Below are positions 11,935 through 24,151 of a stretch of 64,000 nucleotides of DNA, piece by piece (the first letter of the stretch is position 1; every line of letters starts with the position of its first letter). This DNA comes from Acanthococcus lagerstroemiae (Eukaryota > Arthropoda > Insecta > Hemiptera > Eriococcidae). The notes under the pieces were generated by a model. The model had not been told where the DNA came from and made no database searches. It was given only the letters and a program-made list of their open reading frames with translations. The position numbers and the translations under genes are program-made. Location of the stretch: the NCBI GenBank assembly GCA_031841125.1, contig CM063113.1:25255312-25319311 (forward strand). Direction: 5' to 3'.

Positions 11935-12145
11935 GAAGGAATATGAGTTCGAGGAGTAATAGCGAGGAAATCGCGACGATGAATATGAATTCTAACGAAA
12001 ATACAAATTCAACTGAACGAATTGTTCTGATCAGATAAATAGCGCGAATGCACGAATAACTGAGACTGAGTTTACAGTGATCGTAGAATGTAATTATAAG
12101 GAAAAATTCTTCAGCTCGTATGACGATAAGACGTCGTCTCTGGTT
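11935..12145 (-). promoter_or_regulatory. Conserved upstream block and candidate core promoter of annexin A
   Basis: This stretch upstream of the start codon is alignable with the same place in genes B, C and D. It holds a core at 12109-12132 that reads CTTCAG..TATGACGATAAG on the plus strand and includes a GATA-factor-type GATAAG. A TATA-like CTTATAATTA lies at 12091-12100 (minus strand) and an initiator-like TCAGTC at 12064-12069, about 31-33 bases apart, as expected for a TATA promoter. If correct, the 5' leader is about 147 nt. TATA and initiator calls are inference from motifs. Confidence 0.45.
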
Positions 12146-14279
12146 TTTTTCTTGTGATAATACAGAAGAAACTTCCTCAGCTTAGTCGCAAACAACATGG
12201 GGAAGAAAAGGCAGTCCCCAAACTCAACCCTGGTCATGACAAACTGGAACACATACAGTAATCTACAATACGTCTAGAACAGTCTAGAAGAACTCTAAGT
12301 AGAAGTTATCAATATATCTGTAAGAGTCTTATAGGATTTCCAGTTCGACTTTGACGAGTCCTGACGGATCATAAACGCAACGGAAAGAATCGAGGTATCG
12401 TATAAGAACCTTACGATTGGTCGCATTTCCCAATTTCGCTTTGTTCCCTTGATTTCGCTGTTCATGCAGTTCAGTTCTGAAAAGTAAATGCTCATATTTA
12501 TTCGGCAATGCTATTTTTCCTTCGTCTAAGCCAGTTTCGGCTGTAAAGGGGCGGGGAAGCTCCATTTTTCAAAATGAGTAAATAGAATAGAACAGTTGGT
12601 TACAGGCTACGTATTACAGTTTGTTAACGAAACAGGGTATACAGCGCAGGTCTCAGGAAAAACAAGGAATTTCGAAATGTAACAAGTCATTTTCTTAAAT
12701 ATAATGACTTTCTATCATTAACACGATACTGGAATAACATTGAACAAGTCTGGAAGAATCGAGTAATTCAAAACGGTGCCAGATCTCCGTTTTTACCGCC
12801 CTCTCCCTGGAGTGAATGTATTGCCCCTTAAATTGGTCGTACACAAGTCTTCTCCGGAATCTTCGAGAACCAAGACAGTAACCGACGGAATTTGAACACT
12901 GGAACAGTATTATGGAAGTCTTAAAGAATGTCAAGGATATGGCTTATAATGGTCGTAATCTTAAAACTGTTCCTATACCCTGTTGACCAAATCTTAATCT
13001 TGAATAGATTTCTTTGCGGTGAATGAAACCCTTAACTCTAAAAGTTGAATTATTGATGTAAATATCTTGGGCGCCGTCAGGCAGAGGGCAGTAGAGGCAT
13101 TCGCCCCCAGTGAGATTTTGTACTTATATTTCGCAATATGGTAAAATTTCCAACTCTACGTCAGTTAAAATGCAACAATTTTCCAACGTGGCCACCCCAG
13201 AAATAGAAAATCCCTTTCTTGGGAAAAACATCTGGTGCAGGCGCTAAGCCTTTATTTATTTATTTATTTTGGTTTATTTTTTGCTCATAGGTCTCCAAGT
13301 CCCTCTTGCTGGCATCGCCTTCCAGATTTCCTTCGGCGTGGAGGGGTGGCGGAGGAGGCGCTAGGCCTAATATGTAATATGAAAGGTACTTGAACTTCCT
13401 ACGCGGTAGTTAAGTTCGCAGATACGTAGCAGCTTTATAGCTGCCTATATATGCGTCAGGGAATTTTATCCTCGGAGAAAAATGGTCACCCTGTATAAGA
13501 AGAGACAATGATGATGACCCCCAACTAAAGAATTGCATTTGAGTATGGAAAACATAAATAACGTACGCTAAGTTTCATTGAAAAATACTAATTGGTCGGG
13601 GTTCACCCCAGATCCTGAAAATTTAGGAAGATCTAGGTATCACATTGTGTAAAACACCAGTTAAAAATGTTCAAGAATTTTGCACATTGGATGTTTCCCA
13701 GTGAACGCTCGTGCACCTTTGTAGTTCGATCATTTTACGAGGTACAGCGAACATTTGATTGCATTTAAGAAGAATACCAATTTGATAAAACCGTCGAAAA
13801 CTTGAAAAGAAATGGACATGTTACGAAATGGTTCCCCATCGTGGCGAATCCACCGGGATATAGGAACTCCAGTATTCTCTCGAGTCATCAAGTTTACGTT
13901 AAATTTTATCGTATTCAAGTGAAAATAAAATTTTCAGAATGCTCCGAGCAGCAAAGGGACTCTTTCAGGTCAAAAATTGCATCCTCCAATTCATTTTTGG
14001 TCTAAAATTGCGAAATTTTTCGCTCTCTACGAACATTCAATTTTCTGCTAGTTTCCATGTGGTGTTCCCACCCCTCGCCACGGAAATTTTTAGTACTACG
14101 TTTTCAGCTCTATGTCCCAAACCATGATTATTTCTCCAGTCTTTTTTAACCAATTTTTTAAAACCTATTTTAAAACGAAATCCTGGATCCATCCGGGGTT
14201 CCTCATTCATGCCTCTAAAACATACTTTCAAGCCTTTCCGGCTAATTTAGGAAACGTCGGCTGAGGTTGAGGGTCACGT

Positions 14280-15235
14280 TTAGTCAAACTGGGAGTTCAG
14301 AAGAATTTCATGAAGTCTTGAGACTATTCTATGCTCGATTGAATCAGGTGCGAGAAAACTTTAGGGATAGTCTAGGACCTGTCTGTAAGAGTCCTAAAAA
14401 AGTCGCGAGAAGTATTGAACAACTTCAAAAAAGGTTTAAGGGAGTCTCGAAGAGTCTCAACCCTTTCGAGGAGTTTCACAAAGTCTGAAACGAGTTTAGA
14501 AGGCTCTTAAATAGATAAAAGTTAACAAAAAACAATGTCTTAGCGAGTCTGAAAGAAGTTTCAAAGTTCTTTAAAAGTACCCAACAAATCTAAACTGTCT
14601 TTAAAAAATACTTCCACGCGCTTAAAATAGCTTAAGCGAGTCCAGATGATTGATAGAGGGGGGGGGGGGTGTTATTGAAAATTAGAAACATTGTTTCAAG
14701 GGTATGAAATAAGGCTTGTAGAGTTTTGAGCAAGTTTGTTAGTCTCGAATTTATTTAACAAGTCATAACAGCACTTAAATTTCCCGAAACTATCAGCTCG
14801 CCAGGCGAAATTCAAGCATCAGTATTATTTTTCAGTATTCGATCAAATGTTGCATTATGTTATGTTTGTGTATGTGAATGTGCAAAATTCTTGTTGAGAC
14901 CATCGTCAACATTTTGGAAACTTTTTTTCTTCTCCCATCTTGGTACTCCAAAACAATTCGAAAATTTTGGTGCTAAGTAGGGGGGATATTAGGCTCAACT
15001 CCTCTCTCGTATCCATCATTTCATGCTACAAAAAAAGGGATCGCATGTTATACGCTAACACGTCACTTCTGTTACAGCTTCTCGAAACTCGTAAATGAGT
15101 ACTCAAAAGTCGTAGCGAGAGTCTTATTGATGCTTGAACAAATTTCTTAAAGAAGCTTGAGAAAGTATTGAAGAGTCTTGAGGAAACTCAAAGAGTCACG
15201 ATCGAGTCTTGAAGAGTACCCCTACCCAAGATGAA
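14280..15235. repeat. Degenerate GAGTCTT-rich repeat tract, unit 2
   Basis: Irregular recurrences of AAGAGTCTT, GAGTCTGAAA and TTAAAAGAGTC words without an ORF. Equivalent tracts lie at 28130-29380 (unit 3) and in mirrored and direct form in intron 2 of gene C (35390-36890). Most of it is deleted from unit 1. Two poly-G runs occur, near 14658 and 15247. Confidence 0.5.
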
Positions 15236-16729
15236 TCGAATGTTGAGGGGGGGGGGGTTATAAAAATCTGAGACGACAGGTAAGATAAAAAGTGTGAACA
15301 CGGTTTTATTTCTGAAATCTCAAAATATCTCATTATAATCTCTCCCTTCTGAACTCTCATTGCACTGGCCTTCTCTATCCAATTTGTGCATCGTTTACGA
15401 ATTTTTTACTTTTTTTTAGGATGAGGGTGGTACAAGTTATACGTTGAGCCACATCCCCACACGCGCGCACCCATACACACATTTATGGTGGGTCCACATG
15501 TACCCTGTACATCCCAGAGTCCACTGCCCGGGGTAGCTTTCTGGATCCTCCACTAATATGGTTAAAGTGAAAATCCATGACAAATAAGACGTTCAACAAG
15601 TCAACAAAAATATTGGAAGTTATCCTCGACCATCACAAAGTTTTCAGCCAGTCGGAAAGAGACTTCAAGAATCTTCAGCAAGTCTAGAAGAGTATAGAGT
15701 CCCGAACAATGCCAGAAAAATGTTAATAAAATATATTAAATTAATTAATAATAATTTTGAATAAAATATTAAATTTAATAGATTAATTAAGTTAAAAAAA
15801 AAAAATTTATTCTAATAATTTTAAATATGTCCTTAAGGGGCTTAGCGAGCTTGAAACGAATCTGAATGAGTCTTAACTACATGAAAAAAATCTCTGAGTG
15901 TCTTGAGCAGCATTTAATTTAGGTTGAGAGGGAGAATGAACAATGCTGAGGGAGTTGATGTGGACCATTTGAAGAAAGGAAGAAGAAAATAAATGAATGG
16001 GGCAAAAATAGGTACTTGAAAAACATCTGTCTTTATGGTTAAGAAAAAGAATTTAACAAATTGACCTCGGTTGCATTTCCTCCTAATCCATAGCTTTATA
16101 CGGGTAATTCTCCCAATAACTCGTAATAAATTGTAAGGTTTTTTTAAAAGCATTTTTGAATTAATTTTTTGATGGATTTTTTTCATGGAATATATATGTA
16201 CCTTAAGAAATGTATGAGTTTCAGCAATCTACGACCCCCCTAGTTGAGGTAGGGGAATACGATTTGTAAACGACGAAGGAATTTTCGTAGAATCGTGTGC
16301 TCTATCATAATTCACCGAGAACTCAAATTCCCAAAATTTGCACATAGATTGTTCTTGTTTAACACGGCAGTGTTGAATACTTGACGCAATCAGTGAAATA
16401 TGCTTTTTATTACGGGAAGCATAAGACTATTTCCAGATCCTTTATTTCAATTTGCAGTGTTATGTATGAAGAAAAATCGATTAAATCGATAACTCGAGGA
16501 TCCTTACCGATAGGTAATCGATTAGAGGCAAGCTCATCGATTTAAATCGATTTTGGATCTATTCTTTGACAGCCCTAACTCGGATATGACGATGGAAAAA
16601 AATCTTGTAGACGACGAAAGAAAATTTTGTGTATAAATTGATTGTAGGCAGCCAGCAGTTCGAAAAAATTTAACTGAGCACGTTAAATTCTACAGTGTTG
16701 GCTTGCTACTTGTGATGACTGCTTCACAG

Positions 16730-18317
16730 CAGAGTTGGGCAAATTCGTACTCATGAGTATGAGTACGAGTACGCAGTGTACTCAATACTTAATATACATG
16801 TATGAGTATTGAGTGCCTGTAATCAGTACTCATGTGGAATGAGTACCTGAGTACATGTACTCAGTGTACTCCAGAATCAGAAGAATATAATTACTGATTT
16901 TCTCTTAGTTTCAGAGTTATTGTAGCACTTGAGTACATTACGCATTTCGAATACTTCAGAATTATGAATACGTTGACATATAAATATGTTAATTAATATA
17001 ACTAAAGGTCGTGGATAAGTTAGTTTTCTAAAAATGCAATAAAAGTGGGCGCAACGCGTATGATAATGATGGTATGGTGGGACGTATGGCGATGCACGCA
17101 TGCCAAAGTGGCCCCTACGACACCGCACCCCTGACCCCGGAAACTACCCTTTCGAGTATCGCATCAGTGACCGGAGGGACGTATGATAATGATGCGTGTA
17201 GTTTTCTATTTTGCCAACGTGAACGTACTAAAAATATACTCTGCGAGATGCGAAATGTACGGATACATCGCGTACATCGGGGGTGACTCGTACTCCCCTA
17301 AGTACCTGCCTAGTTCCATGGAAAGAGGGGTTGACTTGTAACTTGATAAAATCTAATTTTCTTTTGGTTAGTTCCGTTTTTCCGATGGTTCTGAAAATTT
17401 CCATATCCCTTTGATAAAAGAAAAGCTGGTGGTGCTGCCAAAATGAAAATATTGTACAGAGAACGTGATAAAATGTACATCGCTCAAAACATACATTCCC
17501 CAAAATATAAAACTCAGGAAAGAAACAAAATTATGCACTTTGAGACCTTAGTGGTCCCCAAATATTGAAAATTTAAAGTAGTATGGCCTGTCGCAGAAAG
17601 CGATGAGAATGAGAATTTCTTGGGTCGGATTTCCTTATGCTTCTCCTCATTTCATTAATGTAATCTCTACATCGTAAGTTGAATAATGGACTTCCTTGGA
17701 AATTGGTATCCTCAGTTTCTAAGGAATGTGTTTTACCCGCATAGTAAGAAGTGATGTATCGAGCCTAATTTGCATAAGCACCACATAGACTACAAAAACA
17801 AATGACGAATGTAAACTGCAAATGCATACCTTCGCTGCTTTGGGCATAAAATGTGTTTTTTCTGACTAAACTATTATAACCATATAGGGGACCACATTTC
17901 AAAATAAAATTTTAAGAAAATTAACGTTTGAGTTAGAATATATTATCTTTAGTATGCTCTCAAATTCAAAAATGCTCCAGGTACTTTCTCAGAACTTCAA
18001 TCTAAAATTATTTGAACTTCCACATGCCCCTTCATTAGAACTGAAAAATTATTCAAAATAGGACTACGCATGATTCAGAACCTGAGTACTCATAAATTTC
18101 CAGTATTTCAATTTCTATATTCAAATATGTAATCAATTGTTGAGTACATTTTTATTTGACTGCATTCGTACTCAAAATTTCTGAGTAGATCAGTATTCGA
18201 GTACATTAGTACTCATTATTACCCGAGTACATCCGTACTCGAGTACACTTGTACTCAGTATACTCACATACTCATTTACACAAAATATATAATCTACTCA
18301 AGTTGTGGCCAACTCGG
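16730..18317. mobile_element. hAT-type non-autonomous element, 1588 bases, with 8-base target duplication
   Basis: Flanked by CTTCACAG at 16722-16729 and 18318-18325. Ends are CAGAGTTGGGC at the left and GGCCAACTCGG at the right (reverse complement CCGAGTTGGCC). Unit 1 keeps the empty site with a single CTTCACAG at 5024-5031. Subterminal regions are packed with GAGTAC/GTACTC palindromic words (16750-16870, 18150-18290). No transposase is recognisable. An 8-base duplication and CAG-type ends are diagnostic of hAT. A 108-base repeat is nested at 17072-17179. Confidence 0.88.
17072..17179. repeat. Short dispersed repeat inside the hAT element, 15-base target duplication
   Basis: A 108-base insert flanked by the perfect direct repeat CGTATGATAATGATG at 17057-17071 and 17180-17194. 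The long target duplication suggests LINE-mediated (SINE-like) insertion, and it defines the ends of this repeat family. Confidence 0.65.
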
Positions 18318-19095
18318 CTTCACAGTGTATTACTGTAGTCTGCGAAGGAAAATTTAGAGTGCAGAAAGTCGATTTTCAATTAAAAAGCATTAACCATATT
18401 AACTTCAAAATTTTTGGATATTATTTTGTGGACGAGACATAACATCCTTCTAACTATAAGGATTCAGAGGGCTTCTATTTTTTTCTCGGCAACAAATTTC
18501 ACCCACAATAAGCACCACAAAAAAAGTGCAATCTACGAAGGAATAAAAGTGGTTACACAACTTCAACGTGGCCTGTAGACCCTCTTAAGGGGTCAAAATT
18601 TTGGGCAGCACCGTTAAATGACTTGCACAACATATCTGTTTAAGAAAAACATTCCACATACATTTTTTATTAGAAATATCTGTCTGTGTGACGCGTTTTT
18701 ACCAGCACTTCAACCAGTCATTGGCAGATTCAGTGTCTTTCTCCCCATGACCTGTTTGCTCCTAATCCACAGACTCGACTAACTATTTATCGGTACACTC
18801 CCTAATTATCTTTGAGAAGTCAAAATTCAGAATGATTTACAACTGTATAGGTATGAATAAAATTGAAATATATTGAAAATTGCAAGTTCATGAACAAAAA
18901 TATGATATGTGCTGACTACGTAAAAGATAAAAAAAAGAATAAGTTTATGAACATTGTGGCGAGTAAAAACATAGGCGAATGAAATTCCATCTCCTTTGAA
19001 GCAATTTTTTCAATATAAATGAAAACAGTAGTTGATATGGGGCTCTGGAGACACAAAAGTCGATCGCGCTCGCATGGTCTCTGGCTTGAACTACT

Positions 19096-22000
19096 TCAAC
19101 CACAGATACCCAACAATACCTTCTTGTAGCCTCCGGAAGTGTCATCCTGCGAATAAAATCATTCGATTAGTAATCAGAAACCAGCGGTAGGTTGTTACCT
19201 GTATTGGTTATACTGACTTCGATCCAGCTTTCCAATGATTTTCCGTACACCTGTTTAAACGTTACTTTAATATCCCCCAGATCGATTTCCGATCGGCCCA
19301 CGATGATGCGAGTAAGTGTCTTCTCATCAGTGCCCAAGCCTTTCATACTCTTGTATAACCTTTCGGCGAAAAATCCAACCCTGCTCTTGAGACACTGGAC
19401 TGTGAACACACAATGTAGTCGTTAAGATTACCAATATAGTTGTCTGACTTTTAATATTCATCAGGAATACAATGTTTACCGAGAGCTAGAAAAGCTTCGC
19501 GAATGTCACCGGAGAAGTGTTGTTCGATAACCTTCTCAATATCGTGCCCAACTACAGCCTCATATTCCAGGAACACTCGATGTAAATGCTGGTAACTGCG
19601 CGAAGTCAGGATCTTGTGGAACACGGATTCTTCGGTGCCCCATTCTCCAGCTGCTGTAATTTGGACACAATACGTAATGAATTTTAGGTTTTGCATGTTG
19701 CAACTTCCTGTACTAGTTTAGGTTCGGTTTGTATGTTGTAGGTAGAAATACCTGCTTCACAGAGAGCCTTCGCATCTTTTTTAGCCAACACTTCGTCCAC
19801 TCGTTCATGTTCGTCTCGAATTCCCTGCAATTAAATGGTTTTATTTCTTTCGTGTGGTATTCTTATATATGTACTAGTTTGTATTGAAGATATAATATGT
19901 TTTATGTTTATAGTTCAAGTTGAACTATCGAAAAAAAGTTCGAACTTTGGATCTTGACAACTGATTCTGATGATATATGGAGAAAAAGGGATGAGATGTG
20001 GCGCGGAGGCTCGTTTAACTTCTGTTCGTCAATAAACCGAGACATTTTTCTTCGCTGGTGATATAATCGATGGAAAACTGTAAGTATTACTTTTGAATTT
20101 CAGTATAGTTGTAGTCTTTTTGATACGTCATATCAGCGGACTGATCGAGAACCTACAGATTGACCTCGTCTTGGATATGGAAAATGACAGGGGAAGAAGA
20201 AATGATTCCTAGGAGTCATAATGATTACACGAAACAGGCTTGTTCATTTCCCCCGTAATGTGAAAATATGCTAACTTACCTTTGCCATTGATACACAGAA
20301 TTTTCTGAAATAACCAGATGTATCGCCTATCAGGTCTTCCTCCAAGCTAGTTCCGTACACTGTTGAAAAATAGAGGTAATTTAATTAATTACATCCGGTT
20401 GATAACATCTCTGCTGGCTGAACAATCTGATGATTGTGATGTGGTGGGACGTATGGCGATGCACGTATGCCAACGTGCACCTGAGACACCGCACTGCCCG
20501 GCCCCGGAAACTACCCTTTCGAGTATCGCATCATGATGGTGGTAGGGCAAGTACTAATGAAATTAGATAACTTTATTTTACAATTGAGCCCTTTTAGTCC
20601 AGTAGAATTATCCAAAAAAGAAACAATAAATGTATGGAAAAGTTCGTGGATATCTAAATGTTATCGTAGATTGTCAGTTGGGCATGCTGATCAGTGTGCT
20701 AAAAGTCGCATACGGATCACAGTGAAGCCCCTTTTCCCAATAAAATAGATTAACAACGTCGACTTTTATGAATATGTGTCGGATCAGAATTTATATCAAA
20801 CAAAAAAAGGTTCTTTCCCTAATTATTGTATGTAAGGAAAGTTCTTTAAGCATTTTTCGTTTCTACCCCAGAACCATCGTTAAGAAGCGGTGTCAAAATT
20901 ACCAATGTCATGTGACAGAGACCTTATGAAAGACATGGTTGAATTTCTGACATTTTTCCAATACCACAAGTTTGCTAATGACCGCAGTCCCGTTTCTCTA
21001 ACAGCCCCACTAGTGATCCGTATTCCCTCATCCTGAGAAACCGCACTTTGAACTAGGTATTTTCAAGTTTTTTATCGTTCCCAGCAAGAACTTGAATAGA
21101 AAAATGCTTACAGATTTTATCAGGAGAGCGTGAGCATCACTTTAGGGTCATTGAATTCAAATTTGAATTTGGCTCAACTGAGTTAAAATTGTGGTACTTA
21201 GTCAGGAAGCTGGAGTTGAAAATAACCATAAAATGCGAGTAAATATAATATATAGATATCGTTTCGTATAAGGTTGGAAGGCACCCAACTTATTTTGGTA
21301 ATGATATCACTCCAATTTGTAAATTAAGTCATCTAAGGGGGGCTTAAAAGTGGAAAAATAAATAATCTTAACATGAGTATCAGTTTAGTGGTTTGAAAGG
21401 TTGCTGAACTCATTTTCAGTAATGATTGATTTCACCCTAATACATTGTGAAATTCGAGAGACTTGAGCAGAGTGGAGAAGGGGCTGAAAGGCTGACATAC
21501 CACAGATTATCGACTCAGTGACCGTCTTCCACTGTCGTATTTCGTAGAATATCTCGAATTGGTGGATATTCAGGATTTTGCTTATGAGGATACCCTCGCC
21601 GAGGCTACTTTTTTTTAGTTGTACAATTTAGATATTTTATTATTATTATTATTTTCAATATGAGATTGTAATTGTAACACGCCATCTCTTATGATTTTAT
21701 CATAATCTTACTTTTTTGATAACACTCCGCTATGGTCCTAATGCCATAGTTGCTGAGAGTACACAATATCTCGATGATCGCCGATTCGTCGGTTCCAATA
21801 CCCTTGATTGCATCGTTCAGTTCTTTGGCGTAGAAGTTGGGTAACGGCATCATCAGCGACAGGACAGCATTTGCAAAATCGCCGCTCAATTTGCTCTTCA
21901 GAACTTCGAGTAAATCCTGTACACAAATTGATCAGTAATCGATGCGAGAGGACGGGTGTATTGTCCAGGTGAAATGTGTTCACTTACACTTTTGTATAAA

Positions 22001-23802
22001 ATTCTGTACTCCTTGAGAATCTTCTGACGTTGATTGAATTCTCGTTTGGTGAGAATGATGATGATGGCGTTTTCATTGACTTCATAATGTTCTACTGCGT
22101 TATATATGATTTTGGCATCGGCGTGTGCCTGGAAGTTGGCCGCTTCGTATACCACCGGGGTGCACTGTAAAATGATCTCGCGTGAAATTGATGTTAATAA
22201 CAGCTCCCAGTCCACTTTTTGGATAGCAAAGAAAGGGCGATATTTGAGTGGTGATTGAATGCCAGTAAAACATTTCGATTTCTGCTTATAAATAACTTCT
22301 TGGCGGGGGAGAAGGTAGAGGATACCTCAAAAGTTCAAGAAATAAGACCTTGTCGGCATAAGTTCGATGGTGAATTTCGTTTTCGAAGATCTTTTTGGAG
22401 CAGCATGTGGATCCTGCGGCCAAAGTACCATACAGATTTACATACCTATTCATTTTCTACTCTCAGTATGATAGTATTAGAAGGGCTAGTCTAGTTTGGA
22501 AATTCGAACCATCATAGTTCGTCTTTGCAACGCACTCTTTTTTATGCTAGAAAACGCATAGTAAAATCTTGAGTTATGTTATGATGACCTCTATCTTGGA
22601 ATGCGAAAAAAGTTTAAAACAATTTTTTAAACTTCCGCATAATATTCCCGAAAACCATTCACACGTATTATTCTTTTGTCTTCTGTATGCTTTTTTATGT
22701 CTAATACAACTTCAGGTGTCTATCGAGCCAGTAAGTCCAATAAAAGTTTCCATAATTTTAATACACATAGTTTTTTTAAAAAAATGAAAAATGAGGCATA
22801 ATAATAACCTAGTTTTGTCGAAAACTGAACTTCGATCACTGTCTTCCTTGCTAACTCAATTTTTGCGCATATAAAAAGCGCGAAAATAATCAAAAGGAAG
22901 TCCAATATTTTAAATTTTCAAATTTGTTAAGACACCCTGTATTTCATATCCTATTTACATACTTGTCGCAGGAACAGGTGGAATAACTTTTTTCTCATCC
23001 GAATCACGAATTATGGATCATTTTGACTTTTTATTGTCATATTTTAGGAATATCTCAAAAATAATCTGAATTGTGGATCACGAATAATTTACTCAAAACT
23101 GTTCCGAATACTCGGCCGGACGGCTGATCGAGAATTACAATTTTAGTGTCTGATGTGTGCAGCGACGTACCGAAGAGTTTTGCCGGGAGGGAGGGGGTAA
23201 AAATTGTGAAAGTTCCAACTGACTGAGCTCAGAATTCCCAAAAGCATCGGGAAAAAAACCTTTTTGACCTACCCATTGGATTTTTTCAACTAACTCAACT
23301 CAATTCCCAAGTATCAAAGCAAAAGCAAAAAAAAAACTTGTTGGATTTTTTCAACTCGCCTGACTGAAATGATAACTGCTGAGTAAAAATTCCTACAGTG
23401 GGGAGGAAGTTGCCTCCCTTCCCCTCGCCCTATCGGTACGCCCCTGGATGTGTGATACAAAGGCAGCACAGTGGTGAGCGTGGCAGTTCCCTGATTTTCC
23501 GTCCCTTGTTTTGGGATTTTCATCTATGAATGTATGAAATTATGCGGATCAACAATAAAACTGAATTTCGAAACACTGTCACGAATTGCAGGAATGACCT
23601 ACGAATCGAATCATAGTCATGGATCAGAAATATGATCTGCTAATCGAATTATGGTCAGAGATCAAGATAATAATCCAAGGATCGTCATCCGAATTGATTC
23701 GAATCGTGCCCGTTTTTGGCTTGTCAAAAATATTCACACACTCTCGGACTATCTTACCTGTGTAGGATAGAATTTGGCGCTAATGACGATGGTGACTTCC
23801 AT
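19096..23802 (-). CDS. AnxB9-like: Annexin gene B (annexin B9-like), near-identical tandem copy of A, 328 aa
   Basis: Coding exons in order: 23758-23802, 21988-22164, 21712-21916, 20280-20359, 19752-19824, 19480-19653, 19218-19399, 19096-19146. Lengths and phases match gene A exactly. By my reading the protein differs from A at only two residues, Val for Ile in EAVVGHD of exon 6 and Gly for Asp in DDTSGGY of exon 8. The second lies in the otherwise conserved DTSGDY end of the last annexin repeat. Like A, it has HYEVNE in place of the repeat-1 GxGTDE motif, so that loss predates the A/B duplication. Introns are also nearly identical to A, which indicates a recent duplication or ongoing gene conversion. 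The downstream flank has lost about 1.4 kb that gene A keeps (5418-6797) and carries a hAT-type insertion at 16730-18317. No internal stop or broken splice site is seen, so it reads as functional. Confidence 0.92.
20441..20533. repeat. Short dispersed repeat, in intron 3 of gene B
   Basis: Same insertion as at 8541, copied by the segmental duplication. It has lost a few bases against the gene A copy. Confidence 0.6.
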
Positions 23803-23814
23803 TTTAGCAACTCA

Positions 23815-24020
23815 CTGAAGGATTATGAGTTCGAGGAGTAATAGCGTGGAAATCGCGACGACGAATATGAATTTTAACGAAAATACAAATTCAACTAAGC
23901 GAATTGTTCCAACCAGCGAAATAGCGCGAATGCACGAATTACTGAGACTGATTTTACAGTGATCGTCGAATGTATTTATAAGAAAAAATTCTTCAGCTCG
24001 TATGACGATAATACGGAAGC
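23815..24020 (-). promoter_or_regulatory. Conserved upstream block and candidate core promoter of annexin B
   Basis: Counterpart of the gene A block. It has a TATA-like CTTATAAATA at 23973-23982 (minus strand), an initiator-like TCAGTC at 23946-23951 and the shared CTTCAG..TATGACGATAA core at 23991-24014. The last base of GATAAG is changed (GATAAT). An 81-base tandem duplication starts inside this core at 24007. Confidence 0.45.
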
Positions 24021-24151
24021 AACTTCCTCAGCTTTGTCGCAAACAACATGGGGAAGAAAAGGCAATCCCCATCTAGTTTTGTCTTGTGATAATACGGAAG
24101 CTACTTCCTCAGCTTAGTCGCAAACAACATTGGGAAGAAAAGGCAATCCCC
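24007..24151. repeat. 81-base-period tandem duplication upstream of gene B
   Basis: GATAATACGGAAGC...GGCAATCCCC occurs at 24007-24070 and 24088-24151. Gene A has one copy (about 12157-12222). The duplication starts inside the conserved upstream core. Confidence 0.75.

Larger units (their letters stand above)
1..12442. repeat. Segmental tandem duplication, unit 1 (contains gene A)
   Basis: Base 1 onward matches 12443 onward and 24374 onward (for example TTCATGCAGTTCAGTTCTG at each). The unit holds about 7 kb of non-coding DNA followed by gene A and its upstream region. Against unit 2 it carries private insertions (3589-4039; repeats near 2703-3140 and 5626-6070) and lacks about 1.1 kb present at 14327-15445. 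Because the sequence at base 1 corresponds to the 5' flank of a gene, another annexin copy may lie just left of the window. Confidence 0.9.
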
